From the NCBI GenBank assembly GCA_017848965.1, contig JAFIHA010000023.1, positions 1 through 49,057 on the forward strand: a stretch of DNA of 49,057 nt, given 5' to 3'. The position numbers were made by a program, and so were the translations under genes. Under the pieces are notes generated by a model that saw only the letters and a list, made by a program, of their open reading frames with translations, did no database searches and was not told the origin of the DNA. Shown in pieces: positions 28,798 to 36,139 of this stretch. This DNA is from Dechloromonas aromatica (nom. nud.) (GTDB lineage Bacteria; Pseudomonadota; Gammaproteobacteria; Burkholderiales; Rhodocyclaceae). Position 1 is the first letter of the stretch; each line of letters opens with the position of its first letter.

Positions 28798-29934
28798 ATG
28801 TCAGAACTTACTGCACAAACTCAAGACCGTAGCGCCATCACGCAGCGCCGGAACAAGCTGCTGATCGGCTTCGGCGGCGCACTTGCCGTCATTGCCGCCC
28901 TGATCGCCGCGTACTGGATTTTCTATGGCTCGCGTTTTGTTTCCACGGACAATGCCTATGCCGCCGTCGAAGTCGCCCAGGTCACGCCCTCCGTTTCCGG
29001 AACCATTGCCGAAGTGCGAGTCAAGGATACGCAGGCGGTCAAGAAAGGCGACATCCTCGTGCTCATCGACCCGACCGACGCCAAGTTGAGCCTCGCCCAG
29101 GCCGAAGCCGAACTGGGACGCGCCATCCGCCGGGTCAAAGGCTATGTCGCCAACGACCTCGGTCTGGGCGCCCAGGTTGCCGCGCGCGAGGCAGAAGAAA
29201 AGCGCGCCGCCGCGCAGCTTGAGTCGGCTGCGGCTGATTTCGAGCGCGCCAGTATCGACCTCAAGCGACGCGAAGCATTGATCGCCTCCGGTTCGGTTTC
29301 CGGTGACGAACTGACCCGTGCGCAAAGCACCTATGCCACGGCCAAGGCCAATCTTGCCGCCGCCAAGGCGAGTGCCAGTCAGGCCCAGGCCAATCGTACG
29401 GCGACGCTGGGCTCGAAGGAGGCCAATGCGGTGCTGATTGCCGGCGTCGATGAAGAAAGCAATCCGGAAATTGCCCTGGCCCGCGCCAAACGCGATCAGG
29501 CAGCCATCGACCTGGAACGCACCGTCATTCGCTCACCGATCGACGGCATCGTCGCCAAGCGCCAGGTGCAACTGGGGCAGCGTGTCCAGGCGGGTACGAC
29601 GCTGCTTTCGGTGGTGCCGATCCAGGAAATGCACGTCGATGCGAATTTCAAGGAAGGACAACTGGAAAATGTCCGCATCGGACAGATCGCCACGGTCACG
29701 GCCGATATTTACGGCAGCGCGGTGACTTACCACGGCGTGGTCGAAGGCTTCTCTGCCGGCTCCGGTGCCGCCTTTGCGGCGATTCCGGCGCAAAACGCCA
29801 CCGGTAACTGGATCAAGGTGGTACAGCGCCTGCCCGTCCGCATCCGCTTGAATGCCGATGAATTGCAAGCCAATCCCTTGAAGGCAGGTCTGTCGATGGC
29901 CGTCAGGATCGACACCAGCAAGTTGGCCAACTGA
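28798..29934 (+). CDS. HlyD/EmrA-family membrane fusion protein
   Basis: A 378-residue periplasmic adaptor with one N-terminal membrane helix (about 21-43), the first half of a biotinyl-lipoyl-like domain (VTPSVSGTIAEVRVKDTQAV), a long alpha-hairpin coiled coil (about 95-215), the second lipoyl half (RSPIDGIVAKRQVQLGQRV) and a beta-barrel domain. It bridges the inner-membrane MFS pump to the outer-membrane factor. A GGAG ribosome-binding site is about 10 bases upstream, and the gene lies 21 bases after its neighbour. Confidence 0.95.
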   Translation: MSELTAQTQDRSAITQRRNKLLIGFGGALAVIAALIAAYWIFYGSRFVSTDNAYAAVEVAQVTPSVSGTIAEVRVKDTQAVKKGDILVLIDPTDAKLSLAQAEAELGRAIRRVKGYVANDLGLGAQVAAREAEEKRAAAQLESAAADFERASIDLKRREALIASGSVSGDELTRAQSTYATAKANLAAAKASASQAQANRTATLGSKEANAVLIAGVDEESNPEIALARAKRDQAAIDLERTVIRSPIDGIVAKRQVQLGQRVQAGTTLLSVVPIQEMHVDANFKEGQLENVRIGQIATVTADIYGSAVTYHGVVEGFSAGSGAAFAAIPAQNATGNWIKVVQRLPVRIRLNADELQANPLKAGLSMAVRIDTSKLAN

Positions 29935-29943
29935 GGAAACAAA

Positions 29944-31491
29944 ATGAGTCGGATGACCCCATCGCCTTCGACCGAGCAGCCACTGAGCGGCGGCATGCTC
30001 TGGTTCGCGGCCATCATCCTGGCGGCGGCCAATTTTGTGGCCGTGCTCGACATGACCATCGCCAACGTTTCCGTGCCGACCATCGCCGGCGGTCTGGGTG
30101 CGACGAGCAGCCAGGGCACCTGGGTGATTACCTCCTACGCCGTCGCCGAGGCGATCACCGTACCGCTGACCGGCTGGCTTGCCGCACGCTTCGGCGCGGT
30201 TCGCGTCTTTACCATCGCCATGGCCTTGTTTGGCGGTTTTTCCGCCCTCTGCGGCCTGGCCAACTCGCTCGGCATGCTGGTCTTCGCCCGGATTTGCCAG
30301 GGTTTTGCCGGCGGCCCGTTGATGCCGCTCTCGCAGACGCTGCTGTTGCGGATTTTCCCGAAGGAAAAAGCCACTGCGGCCGTCGGCATCTGGTCGATGA
30401 CGACCCTGATAGCGCCCGTGCTCGGCCCGATGCTCGGGGGTTACATCTGCGACGAGTATTCCTGGCCGTGGATTTTCTACATCAATCTGCCGATTGCCTT
30501 TGCCTGCGCCTTCATTGCCTGGAAGTTGCTCAAGCGCTATGAAGAACCCCTGCTCCGCAATCCGATCGACCGGATCGGACTCGCCTTGCTGATCGTCTGG
30601 GTCGGCTCGCTGCAATTGCTGCTCGACGAAGGGAAAAACCTGGACTGGTTTGCCTCCACGGAAATTGTCGTGCTCGGCATCGTCGCCGCCATCGGCTTTG
30701 TCACTTTCCTGATCTGGGAGCTGCATGAAGAACACCCGGTGGTCGATTTACGTGTGTTCCGCCACCGTGGCTTCTCGGCCAGCGTGCTGACGATCAGTCT
30801 GGCTTTCGCCGCGTTTTTTGGCGCCAACGTGCTGACGCCGCAATGGCTGCAGACCTACATGGGCTACACCTCGACGACGGCGGGGATGGCGACAGCCTGG
30901 ACCGGGATTTTTGCGGTCTTCGTCGCACCAATTGCGGCGGGACTCTCGGCCAAAGTCGATCCCCGCAAGCTGGTATTCTGGGGCGTTCTCTGGCTGGGCA
31001 TCGTCTGTCTCTGGCGCACGGTCGCGACGACGGACATGGGTTACTGGGAAGTCGCGCTGCCACTGATGGCAATGGGCCTGGGCCTGCCTTTCTTCTTCAT
31101 TCCGCTGACGGGGCTGGCGATGGCCAGCGTGGACGAACCGGAAATGGCATCGGCCGCCGGGTTGATGAACTTCCTGCGCACCCTCTCGGGCGCCTTCGCC
31201 ACCTCGCTGATCACCACCCTGTGGGACGACCAGACGACGGTCAATCACGCCGAGCTGGTCGCCGTCAGCGATTCCGACCAGACGCTGCAAAGGTTTTTCG
31301 AAGGCATGGGCAGCGCCGGCGAGACCACGCTGCAGAACATCGACCGGCTGATCAACGCGCAAGCGGTGATGCTGGCCACCAATCAGGTGATGAGCATCGT
31401 CGCCTTCAGCTTCATCGTCGCCGCCTTCGCCATCTGGCTGGCGCCCAAGCCGCAGCGCGTCATCGATCCAGCCGCGTCCGGCGGACACTGA
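29944..31491 (+). CDS. DHA2-family MFS multidrug transporter (EmrB/QacA type)
   Basis: A 515-residue proton-coupled exporter with about 14 membrane helices. Family motifs are visible: helix 1 FVAVLDMTIANVSVPTI, motif A around GWLAARFGAVRVF, and antiporter motif C LGPMLGGYI. With the upstream HlyD and NodT proteins it forms an EmrAB-TolC-like tripartite system for hydrophobic toxic compounds. GAGGAAAC lies just upstream of the start, 9 bases after the adaptor gene's stop. The substrate is not predictable. The operon ends 24 bases before the third sbcC-derived fragment. Confidence 0.95.
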   Translation: MSRMTPSPSTEQPLSGGMLWFAAIILAAANFVAVLDMTIANVSVPTIAGGLGATSSQGTWVITSYAVAEAITVPLTGWLAARFGAVRVFTIAMALFGGFSALCGLANSLGMLVFARICQGFAGGPLMPLSQTLLLRIFPKEKATAAVGIWSMTTLIAPVLGPMLGGYICDEYSWPWIFYINLPIAFACAFIAWKLLKRYEEPLLRNPIDRIGLALLIVWVGSLQLLLDEGKNLDWFASTEIVVLGIVAAIGFVTFLIWELHEEHPVVDLRVFRHRGFSASVLTISLAFAAFFGANVLTPQWLQTYMGYTSTTAGMATAWTGIFAVFVAPIAAGLSAKVDPRKLVFWGVLWLGIVCLWRTVATTDMGYWEVALPLMAMGLGLPFFFIPLTGLAMASVDEPEMASAAGLMNFLRTLSGAFATSLITTLWDDQTTVNHAELVAVSDSDQTLQRFFEGMGSAGETTLQNIDRLINAQAVMLATNQVMSIVAFSFIVAAFAIWLAPKPQRVIDPAASGGH

Positions 31492-31515
31492 CTGGCCATT
31501 GCGGCCGGGCCGCAC

Positions 31516-31582
31516 ATGAAGGAAATGAATCCGGCGCAGATCCGCGTCGAGAAGGGCGGCGGAGTCGGCTATTCGCGGCTCT
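31516..31582 (+). pseudogene. Third, decayed copy of the sbcC 3' end
   Basis: About 67 bases that translate as [22 protein letters not shown], compared with [22 protein letters not shown] at the true SbcC end (19 of 22 residues). It uses codons closer to copy 2 (CGC GTC GAG AAG, then GTC GGC TAT TCG). The original stop is lost and the frame runs on to TGA at 31594-31596. It is too short to function and is best read as a recombination scar at the right end of the efflux module. Confidence 0.8.
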
Positions 31583-31608
31583 GCCTGGCCGGTTGATCCT
31601 GCCTGCTT

Positions 31609-31641
31609 CCGAATTGTCGTGACAGCGACACGACAATCCGG
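31609..31641. repeat. 13-7-13 inverted repeat next to the third sbcC fragment
   Basis: Two 13-base arms (CCGAATTGTCGTG, and the reverse complement of CCGGATTGTCGTG; one mismatch) flank a 7-base spacer. There is no T-tract. The size and geometry resemble a recombinase core site or a regulator operator. It could also be an RNA hairpin at the end of the efflux transcript. Confidence 0.55.
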
Positions 31642-31673
31642 CACCTAGACATTCGGCCACCCAGCTGCAACCT

Positions 31674-32228
31674 TCACGGACAGGTGACCGCGACGCTGAC
31701 CTGCGGCACGCCGACCTGCGGGATCGCCGGCGGAGGCTGCAGGCAGTAGGTGCTTCCGGCCGCGCTCTCGACCTTGATCATGCCATTGCTGTAGCGGGAA
31801 ACACGCGTTCCGGCGCCCTTGTTCTCAAGCGCCTTTGCCAAGCCTGGCAGCAAGGCGCGATCGGCGATTGCTGCCTGTCGCGGTGCACCGTGACTATCGA
31901 CCTGCGCTTCGCTCCGGGCGATTTCCCGCGCCGCGGCGAAAATGGCATCGCGGGAGACCGGGCTGGGCGGGGTCACCGCGACGCGGTTCATGGGTTCTGC
32001 CGCAGTTTCGCTCGGGGCGCGTCTGGCGGCAGGCTGCCGACTTGCGCGCTTCGACTCAACCGGCGCCGGCGGCGGATCGGCCCGGACGACCGGCGCAGCC
32101 GGCGACAAACGCGCCGCCAACACCACGACCTGCGCCGCCCGGGGCGCTGGTGAGGGACGAACAGCGATCACCAGCGCCAGATGCAGCAACAGCGAAAGCG
32201 CCAGGGCCGGAAACAGCCGGGACCTCAC
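31674..32228 (-). CDS. Membrane-anchored Pro/Ala-rich protein, TonB-like N-terminus
   Basis: A 184-residue protein with one N-terminal membrane helix (LFPALALSLLLHLALVIAV) whose SLLLHLALV segment resembles the anchor of TonB/TolA proteins. A Pro/Ala/Arg-rich periplasmic linker (about 25-95) and a small C-terminal domain (VSRYSNGMIKVESAAGSTYCL) ending in CP follow. The TonB C-terminal signature YP is absent, so it is not a canonical TonB. It is the last gene of a minus-strand trio with an XRE regulator and a DUF2975 protein, 11 bases from the former. Function unknown. Confidence 0.7.
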   Translation of the reverse strand: MRSRLFPALALSLLLHLALVIAVRPSPAPRAAQVVVLAARLSPAAPVVRADPPPAPVESKRASRQPAARRAPSETAAEPMNRVAVTPPSPVSRDAIFAAAREIARSEAQVDSHGAPRQAAIADRALLPGLAKALENKGAGTRVSRYSNGMIKVESAAGSTYCLQPPPAIPQVGVPQVSVAVTCP

Positions 32229-32239
32229 GACGAACCCCG

Positions 32240-32485
32240 TCAGCCGCCGCCAGGCTCCATCGCTTCGTCAATCCCCGTTCCCGCCGGAACGTGGACGAGC
32301 AAGTCGCCGGGCTGGCAGGCGAGGAATTCGCAAATCCTTTCCAGGGTCTCGAAGCGGACCCCCTTGACCTTTCCCTGCTTGAGCAAGGAAATGTTGGCTT
32401 CGGTGATGCCCACGTACTCGGCAAGATCCTTCGATCTTGCCTTGCGTTTGGCGAGCATGACGTCGATACGGACAACGATGGGCAT
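32240..32485 (-). CDS. Small XRE-family transcriptional regulator
   Basis: An 81-residue Cro/CI-type DNA-binding protein. It starts MPIVVRIDVMLAKRKARSKDLAEYVGITEANISLLKQGKVKGV, then RFETLERICEFLACQPGDLL, a complete HTH_3/HTH_26 domain (about 8-65). Such short XRE regulators are commonly encoded directly after a DUF2975 membrane protein, as here (16 bases). They probably form a small regulatory module of unknown signal. Confidence 0.9.
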   Translation of the reverse strand: MPIVVRIDVMLAKRKARSKDLAEYVGITEANISLLKQGKVKGVRFETLERICEFLACQPGDLLVHVPAGTGIDEAMEPGGG

Positions 32486-32501
32486 GAGCGTTCCCGGCCA
32501 G

Positions 32502-33056
32502 TCAGACGAATGACGCGTTTTCGTCGGCCAGCGCCAGGCCCTCGCCGATGACGCCGGCCATCAGCCATACCAGCGCAGCGAAGAACAACAGGAAGAACTG
32601 ATCCGAGCCCAGCCCGAGCGCCAGCATTCGCTGCCCGGGCAGGTTCGCCAGCGTCACCACCACCGACGCCGCCGCATCGCAGAAAATCCTGGCAATCGCC
32701 GAAGCCACCGACCAGGCGGCAAAACTGCGCAGATAGCCGATCGACTCAGCAGTGAATACCCGGCCGCTGCCGAGCAGCAGGAAACACTTGCGCGCCTGCC
32801 AGACGCCGACCAGCAACAGGCACAGCGGCACCTCCATCAACAGGCAGCCGAGCAGGCGCTGCCAGGTCTGCAGTTCTCCCTGCACGGCACCGGGCGCCAG
32901 ATTGGCCCGCACCGCCAGCGTCCCGGCGTCGCTCATCATCCAGTAGAAGACGACCGACAACGGTAACAGGACAATCGCCAGCAGACATCCCGCGGCCAGA
33001 CGGCGAGCGAGTTTGGGGAGATTGGACGGGGCCGGGGAAAGGGTCGCTTGTGTCAT
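32502..33056 (-). CDS. DUF2975 membrane protein
   Basis: A 184-residue protein with about four membrane helices (around 20-40, 70-88, 112-132, 150-172) and the family motif region VFTAESIGYLRSFAAWSVASAI. DUF2975 proteins are paired with the small XRE regulator found downstream and may control it, by analogy with membrane-tethered signalling pairs; no member has a well-established function. An AGGAG ribosome-binding site precedes the ATG. Divergent from the lipoprotein gene at 33151. Confidence 0.85.
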   Translation of the reverse strand: MTQATLSPAPSNLPKLARRLAAGCLLAIVLLPLSVVFYWMMSDAGTLAVRANLAPGAVQGELQTWQRLLGCLLMEVPLCLLLVGVWQARKCFLLLGSGRVFTAESIGYLRSFAAWSVASAIARIFCDAAASVVVTLANLPGQRMLALGLGSDQFFLLFFAALVWLMAGVIGEGLALADENASFV

Positions 33057-33095
33057 CGAATGCTCCTGAAGGAAGTTTCAGCAAGCATCGTAATG

Positions 33096-33129
33096 CAATA
33101 ATATTTTTCTGTAAAACAATAATTTTTAA
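33096..33129. promoter_or_regulatory. Pair of AT-rich direct repeats, candidate XRE operator
   Basis: CAATAATATTTTT and CAATAATTTTTAA begin 21 bases apart, two helical turns, in the 94-base divergent spacer between the DUF2975 operon and the lipoprotein gene. The spacing suits a dimeric regulator such as the XRE protein of the operon. Assignment is inferred. Confidence 0.35.
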
Positions 33130-33150
33130 CGCTAGACTGGAGCAGCAATA

Positions 33151-33447
33151 ATGAAACCAAGCCTTATCGCGCCGATAGCACTTGTCTGTTTGGCTTTGGC
33201 CGGATGCATGCCCGGAACCAAGGAACGAATGATGCAAAGGGGATTTGACGCAGCCTACAGCCAGGGCTACGAGGATGGCGTCGCCAGCGGCAAGAACGCC
33301 GCAGGCGGCCTCGGCTACCAATTGAAGAAAGACACCCGGAGCTTTGCCAACGACGCGCAGTACCGTCAAGGCTGGAGCGATGGCTACGACGCAGGAAAGA
33401 CGCAGGAGCTCGAGTGGCAGAAGCAGCTCAAAAAAACAGCGAAATAG
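33151..33447 (+). CDS. Small lipoprotein with two GxxDGxxxGK repeats
   Basis: A 98-residue protein with a signal peptide and lipobox LALAGC (Cys19), so it is membrane-anchored. The mature part contains two related segments, GYEDGVASGK and GWSDGYDAGK, separated by about 40 residues, a pattern seen in small envelope lipoproteins of unknown function. A GGAG ribosome-binding site precedes the ATG. Divergent from DUF2975. Confidence 0.75.
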   Translation: MKPSLIAPIALVCLALAGCMPGTKERMMQRGFDAAYSQGYEDGVASGKNAAGGLGYQLKKDTRSFANDAQYRQGWSDGYDAGKTQELEWQKQLKKTAK

Positions 33448-33514
33448 CAGGAAAACCGACCTTTTCTGCCGCGGTCACTCCAGCCCAAGGGCAACAGTCG
33501 ACAGACATCGTCAA

Positions 33515-33543
33515 TTGCCTGTATGTAATCGAACGACTACACT
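33515..33543 (+). promoter_or_regulatory. Promoter of the toxin-antitoxin pair
   Basis: TTGCCT and TACACT separated by 17 bases form a good sigma-70 match. The -10 ends only four bases before the toxin's start codon, so transcription would begin at or within the first codons (possible leaderless mRNA). Confidence 0.5.
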
Positions 33544-33547
33544 ACTC

Positions 33548-33844
33548 ATGTACTCGATCAAATTGCTTCCCGAGTTCAGCACATGGCTGAACGGCCTCAA
33601 GGACGGCATGACGCACCGCCGTCTGGCGCGACGTCTGGAAAAAGCCCAGCAGGGCAATCTCGGCGACGTCAAACCGGTCGGTCACGGCGTATTCGAGATG
33701 CGCGAGCATTTCGGACCCGGCTGGCGCATGTACTACGTGCAACGCGGCGAAGTGCTGATCGTGATGCTGGGTGGCGGCGACAAATCGACGCAAAGCGCCG
33801 ACATTGCCAAGGCCGCCGGATTGGCCGACATGCTTGAGGAGTGA
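33548..33844 (+). CDS. RelE/HigB-like toxin (phage-derived Gp49 family)
   Basis: A 98-residue RelE-superfamily toxin of the type called addiction-module killer protein. It opens MYSIKLLPEFSTWLNGLKD and contains the family's RLARRLEKAQQGNLGDVKPVG, EMREHFGPGWRMYY and LLGGGDKSTQ-like (VMLGGGDKSTQ) motifs. Such toxins cleave mRNA on the ribosome. The start at 33548 is set by this conserved N-terminus; there is no Shine-Dalgarno sequence. The antitoxin gene follows after 3 bases, the toxin-first order of HigBA systems. Confidence 0.92.
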   Translation: MYSIKLLPEFSTWLNGLKDGMTHRRLARRLEKAQQGNLGDVKPVGHGVFEMREHFGPGWRMYYVQRGEVLIVMLGGGDKSTQSADIAKAAGLADMLEE

Positions 33845-33847
33845 ACG

Positions 33848-34159
33848 ATGACCAGAAAAATCAGGATCGCCGACCTGCCGGCATTCGACATGGCCGAGCA
33901 TTTGCCGAACGAGCAAGCGGTTGCCGAGTACCTCACCGTCGTCCTCGAAGAGAACGATCCGGCGGCACTGGCGGCGGCGCTGGGGACGATTGCCCGGGCG
34001 CGCGGCATGAGCGACATCGCCAAGGCTTCGGGTATCACCCGCGAGGCGCTCTACAAGGCGCTGCGCGCCGATGCCAGCCCGCGCTTCGAAACGATCAGCA
34101 AGGTTTGCGCGGCGCTCGGCGTGCGTCTGGTTGCCCAGCCGATCCAGGGGCGCCCTTAG
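33848..34159 (+). CDS. HigA-like antitoxin with HTH domain
   Basis: A 103-residue antitoxin matching the addiction-module antidote family: an N-terminal toxin-binding part (FDMAEHLPNEQAVAEYLTVVLEENDPAALAAALGTIARARG) and a helix-turn-helix (MSDIAKASGITREALYKALR) followed by PRFETISKVCAALGV. It neutralises the upstream toxin and probably represses the operon. Confidence 0.93.
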   Translation: MTRKIRIADLPAFDMAEHLPNEQAVAEYLTVVLEENDPAALAAALGTIARARGMSDIAKASGITREALYKALRADASPRFETISKVCAALGVRLVAQPIQGRP

Positions 34160-34205
34160 AATTTTGCGGCCGACGCCCGCCAGAGGCGAATAACCACCCG
34201 GCGAT

Positions 34206-35111
34206 TCATCGCCGTCCCGCTCCCCCCGCCGCCGCTGCCGTCCGCTGCGCTGCCGGCCACACCAGCCACAGCGCCGCGCCGGCGATCATCAGGCCGCCGA
34301 GCCAGGCTTCGCCGGCCAGCGATTCGCCCAGCCAGAGGACGGCGAAGAGCGCGCCCCACAGCGGTTCGCTGCCGAGCAGCAGGGCGACCTTGCTCGGGCT
34401 GCCGGCGGCGAGCGCGCGGTTCATCGCCCAGAAGGCGAACAGCGTGCAGGCGAGCGTCAGCCAGGCGATGGCGCCCCAGAATTCCAGATTCGTCGGCAGC
34501 GCCGGCAAGCCGGCAGCGAAGCACGGGGCGACGGCCAGCGCGCCGCCGCCGACGAGCAGGCCCTGGGCGGCGGTCAGGCCCATGCTGTCGATGGCGCGGC
34601 CGGCGGTCAGGCGCGTCGTCAGGCAGGTCTGGAAGGCGCGGATCAGCGCCGCCAGCAGCATCAGCAGGTCGCCCGGATTGAGGCTGCCGCGGCCGATGCC
34701 GGTGAGCAGCGCGGTGCCGAGCAGCGACAGCGCGCCGGCCAGCCACAGGCGGGCGCCGGGGCGCTTGCCGAACCACGCCCATTCGACCGGCGGCGTCAGC
34801 AGCAGGCAGAGGCTGACCAGGAAGGCCGCGTTGCCGGCGCTGGTCTGCGCGACGCCGGCGGTTTCGGCGAGAAAGATGGCGAGCAGGCCGAGGCTGGTCG
34901 GCAGTGCGACGAGGAAGGTGTCGCGCCGCTGCGCCGCCGGCAGCGCCAGCCAGTAACGGCCAAGCAGCAGCGCGGTGAGCAGGAAGCGGATGGCGATCAC
35001 GCCGGCCACCGGGTAGTGCAGCAGCGCCGTCTTGACGACGCTGTAGCTGCTGCCCCAGATGGCGGCAATGAGCAGCAGGAGCGGTTCGGGGGGCAGGCGG
35101 CGGAAAAACAT
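34206..35111 (-). CDS. EamA/DMT-family transporter
   Basis: A 301-residue inner-membrane protein with ten membrane helices in two EamA repeats (LLLLIAAIWGSSYSVVKTALL at the start of the first; FWGAIAWLTLACTLFAFWAMNRAL in the second). Members export amino acids, metabolites or drugs; the substrate cannot be told. A GAGG ribosome-binding site precedes the ATG by about 8-10 bases. It is divergent from a LysR gene, with a palindrome between them, so it is probably that regulator's target. Confidence 0.93.
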   Translation of the reverse strand: MFFRRLPPEPLLLLIAAIWGSSYSVVKTALLHYPVAGVIAIRFLLTALLLGRYWLALPAAQRRDTFLVALPTSLGLLAIFLAETAGVAQTSAGNAAFLVSLCLLLTPPVEWAWFGKRPGARLWLAGALSLLGTALLTGIGRGSLNPGDLLMLLAALIRAFQTCLTTRLTAGRAIDSMGLTAAQGLLVGGGALAVAPCFAAGLPALPTNLEFWGAIAWLTLACTLFAFWAMNRALAAGSPSKVALLLGSEPLWGALFAVLWLGESLAGEAWLGGLMIAGAALWLVWPAAQRTAAAAGGAGRR

Positions 35112-35160
35112 GGTGCGGTCCTCATCAGGTCTGGTCGCCAGTATGAAAGCCGGCGATTTC

Positions 35161-35177
35161 GGCGATAATCCATCGCC
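35161..35177. promoter_or_regulatory. Candidate LysR binding palindrome
   Basis: GGCGAT and ATCGCC flank AATCC in the 87-base spacer between the EamA and LysR genes, a perfect 6-base palindrome containing a T-N-A type core, as expected for a LysR operator. A further GGCGAT half-site lies 10 bases to the left. Confidence 0.5.
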
Positions 35178-35198
35178 AAAGCAAATGATCTGTGCCCC

Positions 35199-36131
35199 AT
35201 GAGAACAAATGAACTCCTGCCGCTGCTGCCCGACCTGGCCGTGCTGGTCAATGTCGTCGAAACCGGTTCGTTCAGCGCCGCCGCCCGCCTGCAGGGCGCG
35301 ACGCCGTCGGCGGTCAGCCGGCAGATCGCCCGGCTCGAGGCGGCGCTCGGCCTGACGCTACTGGAGCGCAGCACGCGCCGGTTGCGCCTGAGCGCCGGCG
35401 GCCAGGAGGTCGTGCGCCACGCCCGGGTCATGCTCGACGCCGCCCGCGCTGCCTGCGACGGGGCGGCCGGCCACGCCAGCCGGGTCGAGGGGCGGGTCCG
35501 ACTGGCGGCGCCGAAGGCAGCGCTGCGCCAGTTGATCCACCCGCGCCTGCCGGAACTGCTGGCGGCGCACCCGCAACTGGCGCTCGAACTGCAGGTCACC
35601 GACCAGGTCGTCGATCTGATCGCCGAAGGTGTAGACATCGCGCTGCGCCTGGGCGATCCGCCGCCGGGTTACGTCGCGCGGCCGTTCATGGAGGTGCGCA
35701 CCCTGCTCTACGCGACGCCGGCCTACCTGGCCGCCGCCGGCACGCCGCAGCAGCCGGCCGACCTGGCGCAGCACAGTTGCCTGCACCTGGCCGAGCTGCC
35801 GGGCGACGACGAGTGGTGCCTGGTCAGCGGCGACCGGCGCCAGGTGGTCAACGTGCGCGGCCGCTACGCCAGCAACCACAGCGAGATGCGCCGCGAAGCC
35901 GCCGAGGCCGGGCTGGGCATCGCCTGCCTGCCCGATTTCAGCGTCCGCCGCCAGGTCGCCGACGGCACCCTGCTGCGCGTGCTGCCGGAGTGGCAGTTGC
36001 TCGGCCGCTACCAGGGCAGCAGCTGGCTGGTGTATACCGCCGACCGCTACCGGGCGCCGCGGGTGCGCGTCGTGGTCGATTTCCTGTTGCACATCGCCGA
36101 CCAGCTCGGGCGCGGCCAGCCGGTCAACTGA
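35199..36131 (+). CDS. LysR-family transcriptional regulator
   Basis: A 310-residue regulator. The N-terminal winged helix-turn-helix is evident (FSAAARLQGATPSAVSRQIARLEAALGLTLLERSTRRLRLS, about 24-65), with an effector domain (about 95-300) of the type in the DsdC/CrgA-like branch (VEGRVRLAAPKAALRQLIHPRLPELLAAHP). It probably controls the divergent EamA exporter. No strong ribosome-binding site precedes ATG 35199. Confidence 0.95.
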   Translation: MRTNELLPLLPDLAVLVNVVETGSFSAAARLQGATPSAVSRQIARLEAALGLTLLERSTRRLRLSAGGQEVVRHARVMLDAARAACDGAAGHASRVEGRVRLAAPKAALRQLIHPRLPELLAAHPQLALELQVTDQVVDLIAEGVDIALRLGDPPPGYVARPFMEVRTLLYATPAYLAAAGTPQQPADLAQHSCLHLAELPGDDEWCLVSGDRRQVVNVRGRYASNHSEMRREAAEAGLGIACLPDFSVRRQVADGTLLRVLPEWQLLGRYQGSSWLVYTADRYRAPRVRVVVDFLLHIADQLGRGQPVN

Positions 36132-36139
36132 CGCCGCGC

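Noticed and set aside
31674..32228. Candidate true TonB
   Set aside because: The N-terminal anchor is TonB-like, but the C-terminal TonB domain and ExbB/ExbD neighbours are absent.
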